Part shown: one piece after another, positions 9,546-18,600 of the stretch
Numbering within the stretch: position 1 is the stretch's first letter
Layout of the letters: each line of letters opens with the position of its first letter
Assembly: GCA_003427395.1 (NCBI GenBank)
Contig: BFEA01000060.1
Span: forward strand, 2,972,623 to 3,032,368
DNA length: 59,746 nucleotides
Direction: 5' to 3'
DNA from: Chara braunii
Lineage: Eukaryota; Streptophyta; Charophyceae; Charales; Characeae
Translations under genes and position numbers: made by a program
The notes under the pieces: generated by a model
Databases searched by the model: none
What the model was told of the DNA's origin: nothing
The model's input: only the letters and a program-made list of their open reading frames with translations

Positions 9546-9689
9546 CACGTGGGCGGCCTTGAACGTACGCAAGAGGTTCTGAACAGGGGGAGTTGTAAGG
9601 AAGAAGATTAAAACACGAATTCATTTTTTCCTTGTTTTCGTTCTGTTTTTTTTTTCCGCTTTTGCGCTCTGATATTTTTGCGACAATAT

Positions 9690-9838
9690 ATCGTGCTAGC
9701 CGTCCTGCTGAATGCTGTGCTGGCGCAGCTCTCCTTGGGTATCCTTGTGAACATCTACATCATCCTCACCGTAGCTGTCCTATCTGCCGAGGTGGGGGCA
9801 GATAAAGCCTTCGACACTACCGACACATACGGAGTTAA
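9690..9838 (+). other. Possible captured coding fragment, strongly hydrophobic
   Basis: A segment of normal codon complexity between repeat blocks would encode about 45 residues with two hydrophobic stretches (including LGILVNIYIILTVAVLSAE), then DKAFDTTDTYG. It runs straight into an A-rich tract (9839-9878). It is absent from the paralogous repeat end near 10195. I do not recognise the protein. It could be a gene fragment carried by the repeat, or chance. Confidence 0.25.
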
Positions 9839-9994
9839 AGAAAAAAAGAAAACAAGAAAACAAGAAAAAAGAAAAAATATGTTGATCTATAGGATGTGTT
9901 ATTTGCTTTGTGGCAATTGGATTGTCTGTGGGATGTGTCATTTCATTTGTTTGACTGATAGGCTTTCTTTCCCTGTCAGGTTTGGTTTCGTCCT

Positions 9995-10188
9995 CCTTTT
10001 CTTTACCTCTTTGCCTTTTGGCTGCGTGCAAGTGGTCCTTGTGACACATGGGGATGGGGCCAGCCAGCGCTCAACGTGTCATCCACGTGGCTGGCCTTGT
10101 ACGTAAGAGAGGTGGGGCTTTCCTTCCTTCCCTCTTTTCCTTTCCTTGTTTTGCTTTTTTTCGCCTTCGCGCTCTGATTCACAGTGTG

Positions 10189-10200
<12 letters not shown>
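9995..10200 (+). repeat. Second X-family end copy
   Basis: TTTGCCTTTTGGCTGCGTGC, CAGCGCTCAAC, CCACGTGGCTGGCCTTGTAC and TTCGCGCTCTGATT match the 9470-9690 arm in the same order. It ends in GTGACAATATATA and passes directly into a (TA)n tract and hammerhead unit B. Confidence 0.65.

Positions 10201-10252
<52 letters not shown>
10192..10252. repeat. (TA)n microsatellite
   Basis: About 30 TA units at the junction between the X-family end and hammerhead unit B. Confidence 0.95.
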
Positions 10253-10256
<4 letters not shown>

Positions 10257-10480
10257 TCCATCTGGTGTGGGTGAGTGATAGTCTACTTTGATTTTGGTTA
10301 AGGTAGATTATCATTTACAGTGTAATCAGTGAGGGGATTCTGCAGACTGTTGAGGGTTCAGCCTCCTGATGAGTCGGTGAAACTCCGACGAAACAGTTTG
10401 TCACAGCCCCTCGTTTGTTGTCCTCTTCTCCCTCTCTGCCTACGGTTTACCGGGCAGTTCTATTTGACGATATATATATA
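10253..10480 (+). repeat. Hammerhead-bearing repeat unit B
   Basis: The unit begins TTTTCCATCTGGTGTGGGTG, passes through TTACAGTGTAATCAGTGAGG and the ribozyme (10343-10400), then CAGCCCCTCGTTTGTTGTCC and CTACGGTTTACCGGGCAGTT, and ends in TGACGATATATATA. Units D (12826) and E (13093) share this order. Unit C (10735-10885) is the inverted counterpart. Confidence 0.85.
10343..10400 (+). ncRNA. Hammerhead ribozyme, type III topology, intact core (copy B)
   Basis: Every core element is present in order. Stem III pairs CAGACTGT (10343-10350) with ACAGTTTG (10393-10400), 8 bp with one G-U. The cleavage triplet is GUU, predicting a cut after 10351. Stem I is GAGG/CCTC with a 6-nt loop (10352-10365). 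CTGATGA lies at 10366-10372. Stem II is GTCGG/CCGAC with a 7-nt loop (10373-10389), and GAAA lies at 10390-10393. All conserved catalytic bases match the hammerhead consensus. Stem III is the open end, as in plant viroid-like RNAs and retrozymes. Activity is inferred from structure. Confidence 0.9.
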
Positions 10481-10555
10481 TATATATTTCTATTTGTGAC
10501 GTTTGTGACGATATATATATATTCATATATATATATTCATGTGGGACCAGTCATC

Positions 10556-10625
10556 CGGGTTTTGTTCGGCCTATGAGAGCTTGAATGGTTTAGGAAAAGG
10601 AATGCCAACATCTTGATGACACTAC
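10556..10625 (+). repeat. Paralogous empty site for the 8917 MITE
   Basis: TTCGGCCTATGAGAGCTTGA, ATGGTTTAGGAAAAGGAATG and CCAACATCTTGATGAC align with 8889-8916 joined to 9042-9066. A single TTA stands where the other copy has the MITE and two TTAs. Confidence 0.8.
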
Positions 10626-10734
10626 AAACTAAAAGAGCGCACTTTGCGGAACAAAGAATAAAAGCAAAAAACGGGCACAGTGATAACATGCAAAAATAAA
10701 AATAAAAATAAAAACAAAAAGAAAAAACAAGGGC

Positions 10735-10885
10735 AGAACTGCCCGGTAAACCGTAGGCAGAGAGAGAGAAGAGGACAACAAACGAGGGGCTGTGACAAAC
10801 TTGTTTCGTCGGAGTTTCAGCGACTCATCAGGAGGCTGAACCCTAACAGTCTGCAGAATCCCCTCACTGATTACACTGTTCTGTT
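10735..10885 (-). repeat. Hammerhead-bearing repeat unit C, inverted
   Basis: Reverse-complement counterpart of unit B from the TTACCGGGCAG block (10735-10750) to TTACACTGT (10872-10880), about 250 bp downstream of it. B and C form the arms of a foldback. Past 10885 the TGTGACGATATATA array begins. Confidence 0.85.
10798..10855 (-). ncRNA. Hammerhead ribozyme, damaged (copy C)
   Basis: On the minus strand CTGATGA (10825-10831) and GAAA (10804-10807) are intact. Stem II has an inner C-C mismatch (GTCGC against CCGAC), stem I has lost one G, and an extra A disrupts stem III (ACAAGTTTG). Activity is probably reduced or lost. Confidence 0.8.
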
Positions 10886-10890
10886 TGTGA

Positions 10891-10930
<40 letters not shown>

Positions 10931-11005
10931 GACGATATATATATTTGTTGACGATATATATATATTTGTGACGATATATATATTTGTGACGATATATATA
11001 ACACA
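10886..11005. repeat. Tandem TTTGTGACGATATATA array
   Basis: Five units of TTTGTGACGATATATATA-type sequence with variable TA length. The same motif closes each hammerhead unit. Confidence 0.85.
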
Positions 11006-11934
11006 GTTATCTGCAAGGAAGATGAGCAATAGCGAACTCCAGCAATCAAACAGCATCATTCACATAAGACCAGATAGTCGTGACCTCGAACCAAGCGCAG
11101 AATTGCATCACGAGTTTCACCAAATAAGAGCACACCAAAAGCTCATAATTGACAATGCTGGAATAGTCTCATCATCAGCAACGAAGAACCAATGTTGATA
11201 TCCTATCTGACGCTCGGCGCCCAGACTACATGTGGCAGATCCTATCTAGCCTATACTACGAAGCCGAATGATGACATCAACAGCATTCCCGAAGTACGAG
11301 CATATGGCGACCAATGTCGCACGCTTCCAGCACCAGCTATGTCTCGCGCTACACTCACAACCTCGTTCCCCAACTCACAGATGCCACTAGCACCCAAGGA
11401 CCACCCTGCGCTTCACCCAGCATACAGCCGCGCAACTCGGCTATGGCTGCGTGCTCCTTCCCTGCTCGCCCGTGAGAGCGTAGGCGCCAGCCAGCAAATA
11501 GCGCAGCAGCAGCGCTTGCGCAGCATGCAGCCAGCACCCGAATGCCGAATGAGGAGGCAGGCCCTTCCCTATATCGAAGTGGCCTGCCTGCGTCCAGTCC
11601 AGGAAGCTTCCAGTAGGCTCCGGTAGCCTGAGGCCCAGTCATGAGGAGAGCAGGCCTTGGGCCTGAAGTGGTTGCATGTGCCCAACTGCTTTCGGCCTGT
11701 GTTTGGCCTGGTACCCGTATCCAGCCCAGGGCCTGCTTCACGTACATTCACACAGGCGGCCCAGGGCCTGGGTTCACTCAACCAACTGGCGCTGCGCAAC
11801 TGCCTGAATTTCCCTGAGTTGCGTGGTGGCCAGAAAAGGGCCCTGAGGGCCTCGTCGAGCCTGCCTTCACTTAGGGCGGCCGACGGGCTGCAAAAATGGG
11901 GGCCTTATGGGGCTCTTAGAGGCAGTGGCCGCGC
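11006..11934. other. GC-rich repeat filler, no gene supported
   Basis: The part from about 11300 is GC-rich, with short GGCCTG and CAGGCC repeats (CCTGCCTGCGTCC, CAGGCCTTGGGCCTG, CCCAGGGCCTG). Open frames of 130-187 residues exist on both strands but overlap one another and show no recognisable domain. It sits between the two X arms and may be the interior of the composite element. Confidence 0.4.
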
Positions 11935-12760
11935 ATATAGTCAAACAGATATATATTGTCACAAGAGTATCAGAGCGCAAAAGCCAAAAAAAACAGAAGG
12001 AAAACAAGGAAAAAATGAATTCGTTTTTTTATCTTCTTCCTTACAACTCCCCGTGTTCAGAACCTCTTGCGTACAAGGCCGCCCACGTGGACGTATGTTG
12101 AGCGGCGGGTGCCCCCACCCCCGCGTGTGTCATATCGACCCACTTGCACAGGCAACGAGGCAAAGAAAAGAGCAAGGAAACAGCCGAACACAACAATACA
12201 GGGGGAAAAACAAATCCTAGATGACAAGTCCCATATGCAAACACCACCCCCACGTCACAGGCCAAACGGCGGGACAAGACCAACCAGGATATCAAAACAC
12301 CTTGCCTGCAGAAAAAGGAAATCAATCTATTGCGATTGCCGCTGTCTGTGCTGAAGGATGTCCAACAAAACATAGAAGACAATCCCAGATGACTATTCCC
12401 ACATAAAACCACCGCCCCCAAAATGCACAGGCCGAACAACGGGAAACAACCAACCAGGATGCCAAAATAAAAAAGAACCTGGATGACTAGTCCCACATGA
12501 AAGCACCGCTACGCGTTCCCAAAAAATAGACCGAACAACGGGACAAAACCAACCGGGACACAGACAAAGTTACCTGAACAAATTCTACCATATGGTCCAT
12601 AATACCCCATATCCATAATGAACAACACCCTTGCCTGCAAAAAAAAACAATCCCAGATAGCAAACCATTCGTGCTCGCCAGCATAGACACCCTATTTTCA
12701 TGGTTTCGACACATGCTTCGCTGGTCTAAACTGAAATACTGGGACACCACCAATGGCAAA
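11935..12760 (-). repeat. Right arm of composite inverted repeat (X family)
   Basis: Minus-strand copy of the 8455-9690 arm. It runs from ACAATATATATCTG and the GCGCTCTGATAC block (11945-11985) through GAATTCATTTTTTCCTTG and the CCGCCGCTCAACATAC block to the CCCAGTATTTCAGTTTAG end near 12755. Spacing differs from the left arm because of indels and the MITE at 8917. Confidence 0.6.
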
Positions 12761-12825
12761 AAAATATAAAGACAATCCCAGATGATGATTCCATATATAT
12801 AATATATATACCGACAGTCTGTAGA

Positions 12826-13045
12826 GTTTTCCATCTGGTGTGGGTGAGTGATAGTCTACTTTGATTTTGGTTGAGGTAGATTATCATTTACAGTGTAATC
12901 AGTGAGGGGATTCTGCAGACTGTTGAGGGTTCAGCCTCCTGATGAGTCGGTGAAACTCCGACGAAACAGTTTGTCAGAGCCCCTCGTTTGTTGTCCTCTT
13001 TTCTCTCTCTGCCTACGGTTTACCGGGCAGTTCTGTTTGTGACGA
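12826..13045 (+). repeat. Hammerhead-bearing repeat unit D
   Basis: Same order as unit B: GTAGAGTTTTCCATCTGGTG, TTACAGTGTAATCAGTGAGG, ribozyme, CCCCTCGTTTGTTGTCC, TTTACCGGGCAGTTCTG, TGTGACGATATATATA. Unit E follows in the same orientation after about 50 bp. Confidence 0.85.
12916..12973 (+). ncRNA. Hammerhead ribozyme, type III topology, intact core (copy D)
   Basis: Identical to copy B across the 58-nt motif. Stem III is CAGACTGT (12916-12923) with ACAGTTTG (12966-12973), the cleavage triplet is GUU with the predicted cut after 12924, and stem I is GAGG/CCTC. CTGATGA is at 12939-12945, stem II is GTCGG/CCGAC, and GAAA is at 12963-12966. The next predicted cut in the same direction (copy E) is 336 nt downstream, so a transcript through D and E could release a monomer of that size if E is active. 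Confidence 0.9.
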
Positions 13046-13092
13046 TATATATATATGTTTTGCTGGCTTGTTGCTTGTGATGGGGTGTGAAC

Positions 13093-13380
13093 CGACAGTC
13101 TGTACAGTTTTCCATTTGGTGTGGGTGAGTGATATAGTCTGCTTTGATTCTCGTCACACGTGCCTTGAGGGCAGTGGTTGGTGCCCACCTCAGGGTATCA
13201 GCCGAGGTTAGGTGGATTATCACTTACAGTGTAATCAGTCAGGGGATTCTGCAGACTGTTGACAGTTCAGCCTCCTGATGATTCGGTGAAACTCCGACGA
13301 AACAGTTTGTCACAGCCCCTCGTTTGTTGTCCTCTTCTCCCTCTCTGCGTACGGTTTACCGGGAAGCTCTGTTTGACGAT
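13093..13380 (+). repeat. Hammerhead-bearing repeat unit E
   Basis: Carries the family order and an extra segment, GGCAGTGGTTGGTGCCCACC near 13171, that is also found in the 50.4 kb copy. It ends CCGGGAAGCTCTGTTTGACG. Confidence 0.8.
13252..13309 (+). ncRNA. Hammerhead ribozyme, partly degraded (copy E)
   Basis: CTGATGA (13275-13281) and GAAA are present and stem III is intact (CAGACTGT/ACAGTTTG). Stem I is GACA against CCTC, only two pairs, and the first stem II pair is T-C. The core bases survive but folding should be weaker. Confidence 0.8.
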
Positions 13381-13394
13381 ACATACACATAGCC

Positions 13395-13835
13395 GATATC
13401 CTGGTTTGTTTGTTTGTTTGTTTGTTTGTTTGTTTTATTTTTTATTTTATTTTATTTTTTTATTTTTTATTTGAAAGCCCAGTCAATGCAATTACCTCTC
13501 AAATCTAGAAAAAAAGCCCTTTCAGGCCTTTCATTATCATTTTAGTATTGTGGGGAAGCTTGTAGCGGCAACCACATCCGTGACCATGCCGCCAATGACG
13601 GAACAAGTGGGTGCTGTACCCACCAGCAGGTGGGCGATACGGGCCAGGGGTCAGCCAGTGGTGTCAGGGACCATGCATCTGGACTAATCTCTGCGCCTCC
13701 CCTCCAGTACCCTCCCCGTACGAGCACCAGCAGTCGCTGCTTAATGCTGATTGGGAGGCCCAACGGGCGATTGAGCCCATGACCTCTTGATTGACATTTG
13801 TGTGCCTTACCAACTGAGCGCTAGGCTGCGGACTT
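13395..13835 (-). mobile_element. tRNA-derived SINE with CAAA-type tail
   Basis: On the minus strand box A (TAGCGCTCAGTTGGTAAG, 13808-13825) and a box-B-like segment (GTCATGGGCTCAATCG, near 13771-13788) head the element. The body includes GGTACTGGAGGGGAGGCGCAG, close to GTAGATGGGAGGCGCAGGTA in the SINE at 57.3 kb. The tail is (TAAAA)n then (CAAA)n at 13400-13470. No protein is encoded. Confidence 0.7.
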
Positions 13836-14788
13836 TTCCTTTTTGGATGGGGGGGAAAGGAATAGGGAATGTCCAGCTTGGTGTGGGTGTTTGCAAGCGG
13901 CAACAACGAGTCCCCCCATTTTATGAAGGTGGGTAGCACACAAGCCTAGGTCGACGAAGCTAAATTCCACGGCTCGCGAGCCTGCAACTGCGCCTTTTCA
14001 AAGTGGCCTTCCGCTTTTGCTACCGCCCGAGGCCCGAATCGAAATGCTCTTCCCGTGTATACCCCGGCAGAGCACTACTTAGGTTCTCATGAACTGGTGG
14101 TTACAAACCGCCAGTTCACCCGAAGCAGAGTATGGCTCTTACTGGTTTGCGCGGTAAGCGCTTTTAGATTCGGGCCTGAGCCGGTAGTGAAAGCTGCAGG
14201 CCACTTCGGAAAGGGGCGAAGTTGCGGATTCATGAGCCTTGGAATGGTGCTTTGTCAACTTAGGATCGTGTGAACTGGTGGGTTTAAGCCACCACTCTAC
14301 CCGCCTTCATCAAATTGGGGGACTGGTAATTGCCGCTTGCAAATACCCGCACCAGGCCCGCCGGTTGCTGACGGTTGGCACCCCCCCGAAAAGCCTGCCG
14401 AACTTACAGGGAGGGCAATTTTCGGGTGTCGGGTAGAATGGAGGGGAGGCGCAGCGATTGGTCCACTTGGCATGGTCCCTTGTGCTACTGGATGACCCCT
14501 GTCTGGTGTGGCGCACCCGACCTTCGCAGGTGACCTACCTGGAAAATCGCTCCGCAAGGCCAGGGATGGGTAATTTTTGATGGCGGAGGTAGTGGTGGTT
14601 TAAAAGAATTAGCCTCTAAAAATTTAAAAAGAAGGTTAACCGTTAATGCGTATTTTTTTATGTTGCTCTTTTCTTTTTGTTTTTCTTTTTTTTGAAGTTT
14701 AAAAGAGTAGAACCTTTTCTTGAATGACTTTTGATCGCTGTTCTGTGTGTTGCCTGTCCGTTTGGTTGTCTGACACCACTGTTGTCAG
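13836..14788. other. MITE-like fragments upstream of the transporter exon
   Basis: Two opposed ends, ACTGGTGGTTACAAACCGCCAGTTC near 14093 and GAACTGGTGGGTTTAAGCCACC near 14272, belong to the TAAACCACCAGT family best seen at 39446-39664. The remainder shows no gene. A pyrimidine-rich stretch ending TGTTGTCAG at 14788 could be a splice acceptor if the exon below is not the first. Confidence 0.4.
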
Positions 14789-14857
14789 GTTCTGTCAGAG
14801 CCATCGCACCCCCTTTTGATACCCTCTGCCTCAGATGCCCCTGGCGTTTCCATAGCC

Positions 14858-14977
14858 ATGGCCATGGCCTTTGATAATCCTCTGTGGCGATGGAAGAAGA
14901 AGCTCCCCAGGAAGACCAAGTTAACCATCATCAAATACAACTCAGAAATACCGATCAAGGATTTCATTTACCCCACT

Positions 14978-15008
<31 letters not shown>

Positions 15009-15519
15009 TATCTCCTCTTCCTCCTCCTCCTCCTCCTCCTGCTCCTCCTAACACTCTTAGTACTCCTATTCCAGTGTCAAGAAAGAGGGAGAAGACACCC
15101 AGGAAGTTAATAAGGAAAGGGAATTTGATCATACAGATTCCCATAGCAGAAGAAGATGGAGAAGATGTGTGCCGGGAGCAATCCGCAAGGAGCAGGAGCA
15201 GTCTGTGTCGGCGACCAGCGGCACCAATCACCCATGGTGCCAATTCCTTGTCCCCTACCCCCCCTACCTCCCCTTCCTCCTCCTCCTCCTCATTGAGGTC
15301 GGCTGTGGCCATGGCGGGAAAGCGGAATGATCTTCGTCCCAGCGAGCAGCATTCAGTAGTTGAAGAGAAAGCGCTTAGCCGAGACCTAGATCGGCACAAG
15401 ATGAATGGTTTGGATTCTGACGAAGACGACGCAGACAAAGAACAAGATGTTCATCGCCCATCCGGCAAAGCCACGGGGAGTTCTACTTTGATGAAAGAAG
15501 TCTGGTCCAGAGGAAGATG
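14858..15519 (+). CDS. Transporter exon 1: disordered N-terminal region
   Basis: Encodes about 220 residues. There is a basic patch (WRWKKKLPRKTKL), a Ser run (41-50) coded by TCT repeats, a Pro run (53-63), and a second basic and acidic stretch. It ends VWSRGRW, with the Trp codon split TG|G. The donor is ATG|GTGAGAAC. The split Trp completes exactly with the first base of exon 2. Eukaryotic MgtE relatives vary greatly here, so this exon gives no functional clue alone. Confidence 0.75.
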
Positions 15520-15644
15520 GTGAGAACTACCTGCTGTAGCTTTTATGTGATTTTCAACCATTCGCGCCCCCCCCCCCCCNCNNCCCCCCCAAAAAAGAGG
15601 AAATTTTGCGGACTACCAGGCCGCCAGTAGCCAGTTCTTTTGCG

Positions 15645-15685
<41 letters not shown>

Positions 15686-18600
15686 TTTCTTTTTTCAGTT
15701 TTTTTCCCGCTTTTTCCTCCGTTCTCCTCCCTGGAGTGAGGTCCCACTTGTACAGACGGATTAGAAGACGCGGGACCTCCAGCGACGCTACACCACATTG
15801 TAAATGTATGTCGTGATCCAGATCCATGCGGACTGACCAAATATTTTGAACGCATCGGGACCACAAAATAAATCCAGTACTTCACTTGGAACGTTCTGTA
15901 GTGGAGCGAGGCCCACTCACCCTACGTTAGGTCTTTGTTTGTTTCAATGTATCTACGGATGGTGGAGAGTTCTCTCTCTTTATCTGTTCTGCCGTCTTTC
16001 CCCCGAATAGAACGTATCGTAAGGTCATTATTGCTGGCTGTATGTAGACTGAAAGTTGCACCAGACACCGCTATGATGACCGTATGTACGTGAGGTCATT
16101 ATCGCTGTATGTAGACTGAAAGTTGCACCAGATTCCGCTATAATGACCGTACGTATGTTCTATTCGGGGGAAGACGGTTGTAGGATACCATACCATCGTC
16201 TTATCCTTGCCTCTGGCATCTATGGCGTTGCCCCTGAGGTCTTAAACCTCTTGCCCGAAAGTACTCATCATCCTTTTCAGCTGTTTACTTAAACCTCTTG
16301 CCTGCCTAGAAGATATCCAGAGGTCGATTCCCACCCGTAGATTACAACAAGCATCAATTCCCTCCCAGGAACACAGAGAGGTCCCGCTTGCTTGTCCGCA
16401 TTGTGCATTCTGGACTGTGGATTAGAAGGATCGATGGGGCCAGAAACACAGAGCTATCATCCTCCCCAAACGTCGTGTCTGTACCCGATCAGAAAGATAC
16501 CTGGTAGACATGCATAAGGATGGTACCTAAGGGGGACCCCGCCCCTGGGGTGAGGTCCCCCCTTGCTCGGATTATGCGGTCTGGACCGTACATTATGATG
16601 GCCAATGCCTGTCCTTCAGGACATCTGTTAAATTGGAACGATGCAGAGAAGATTAACATGGCCCCTGCACAAGGATGACACACCAATCGAGAAATGGTCC
16701 ACAAACAAAAGCCAAAAAAAAAAAAAAGACACATCAATCGAGAAATGGTCGACAAACAAAGCCCAAAAAAAAAAAAACAAAAAAAAAAACACCCCAACAA
16801 CAATGACCCGTTGCCAGGAATAGGGAGCAACAGTCTTCCCCCGAATGCTGATTGGGGGCGTGTTGTATTCGGGTGAAGACGATAGGGGGTGAGGTCCCCC
16901 TCCCTCAGATTATTAAATTATTTGTTCCCGTACCAATAGATTACAAGGATGAGAGGCCAGGAATGCAGAATCCGGGTTAAAGGACCAGGACATCGGAGCC
17001 TCGTTTTGCCGTGGCGGAGTCCCACTGCATGCCAAGCTTTGCCGAACCACCGGCAGTGCACCATTTTTTCTGTTTTGGCTGGCGCCGCAAGCCTTTTTTG
17101 TCCGGTAGCCCCTGAGTGCGCCGAGGTCGCAGATCTCAATTGGATTTTGTTTGGTCTAAAGTTTCGGATTGGCTCAATTTCGATTCTCAAGTCCCTGCCT
17201 GGGCGATGTAAACCGCCAGTACACAGCCCCAACCTTGTGGAGAAATCGTTCATCGCCTATGAAATTTCAGAGGCTCGGGGCTACTGGACCACAATGGCTG
17301 ATGGCACCAGCCAAAAAAGAATAAAAAGTACCTCGCTGGTGGTTCGGAAAAGCTTGGCGCGCAGTCGAAGGCCACCAGGCCCGGGTGTACTGGTGGTTTA
17401 AAGGGGGGGGTTCCTCCAGGTGTCTCAAGTCGTTTACTGTTTATACCGAACCTAGAATGGCTTCTTACCCAGTGTAACTCCTCCCCAGTGTCACTCTAAC
17501 ATTGCTGCAACCAAATTTGTGACAGAACAAATAGGACAACAACATTTGATTTCCCCCCCCTCTNNNNNNNNNNNNNNNNNNNNNNNNNNNNNNNNNNNNN
17601 NNNNNNNNNNNNNNNNNNNNNNNNNNNNNNNNNNNNNNNNNNNNNNNNNNNNNNNNNNNNNNNNNNNNNNNNNNNNNNNNNNNNNTCAGATCCGTGACTC
17701 AATCATTTCCTGACAAGGGTCCAAGTCCGGACGGTCAGAATTCGGATAAGCGGGACATGGCCCCAGGGGGCCCTGAGTTGCAGGCTGTCCGCTGTCCCTC
17801 ATGGGTCCACATTCCTAAACTGGTGATTCTAGTTTCATTAAGCTTGTCAAGTGTAATTTACTAATTTCCTGCAGTAACATAGGCTCCAAACCATCAGTGG
17901 AACTCCCCTCGATCCGGAACTTGAGAACTTGCACATGGTGGCCGCGCTTTCGATGTACAGGCCTGCTTATGGGCGGTCATGCACGTGGAGGCTGCACTTT
18001 TCAGTGTACAGGCCGCCCTGTCGATAGATAGGCTGCACTTCCCATGCACAAGCCTGTCTGACACCAGTTGCGATATGTACTTGATGGGCGAATTTTCGGT
18101 CTGACAAAATAGGCTTTGGTTAACCTACTGGTAGTGGTCTCCATTTGATTCACATGCATCCAGGATTTTATCCAGGATTTCAGCCTCTGCTACTTCTGCC
18201 TACCTGCCCCCCTTCAACAGGTTGCTACCCTGAGTTCATTTCATCAAATTTGTCCAGTCATCAGCCGAGGCTCGATTCCAGAGGGACCAGCTCCAACCAC
18301 CAAATGCCTCCTTTCCCGTCCTATTCCACCTTTGAACTTGCCCCCAGTTTCTGAGCACCAGAAGGTGCGTGGGTGGGCTGGAGTGGTGGGAATGCGCAGC
18401 AGACTTAGCGAGTCCATAACCCACCGGTCGTACCTCTGAGCCTCTTTTTTTTTTCCCCGACGCACATTTTTGCCTGCCCCTGACATTACAAACTGTCGAG
18501 GGGTCAAGGCCTACTGGGCACCGCCAGCTGTTTTGGTCCAGCAGGGTCTAGCCTTTCCACGACGCCGTCTTAACTGGTGTGGACATATGGCATACCACGG

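Larger units (their letters stand above)
8455..9690 (+). repeat. Left arm of composite inverted repeat (X family)
   Basis: Segments here recur in opposite orientation at 11935-12757. GTCCCAGTATTTCAGTTTAG with CCATGAAAATAGGGTGTCTA (8463-8535) matches 12660-12755. GTGGGACTTGTCATCTAGGA, the CAGCCGCCGCTCAAC block and the CGCTTTTGCGCTCTGATATT end (to about 9690) match 11945-12240. Short open frames change from copy to copy and encode nothing recognisable. I cannot assign a superfamily, and no terminal target duplication is evident. Confidence 0.6.

Noticed and set aside
11657-12220. Open frame of 187 codons between the repeat arms
   Set aside because: It crosses the boundary of the inverted X arm, is overlapped by equally long antisense frames, and has no recognisable motif.
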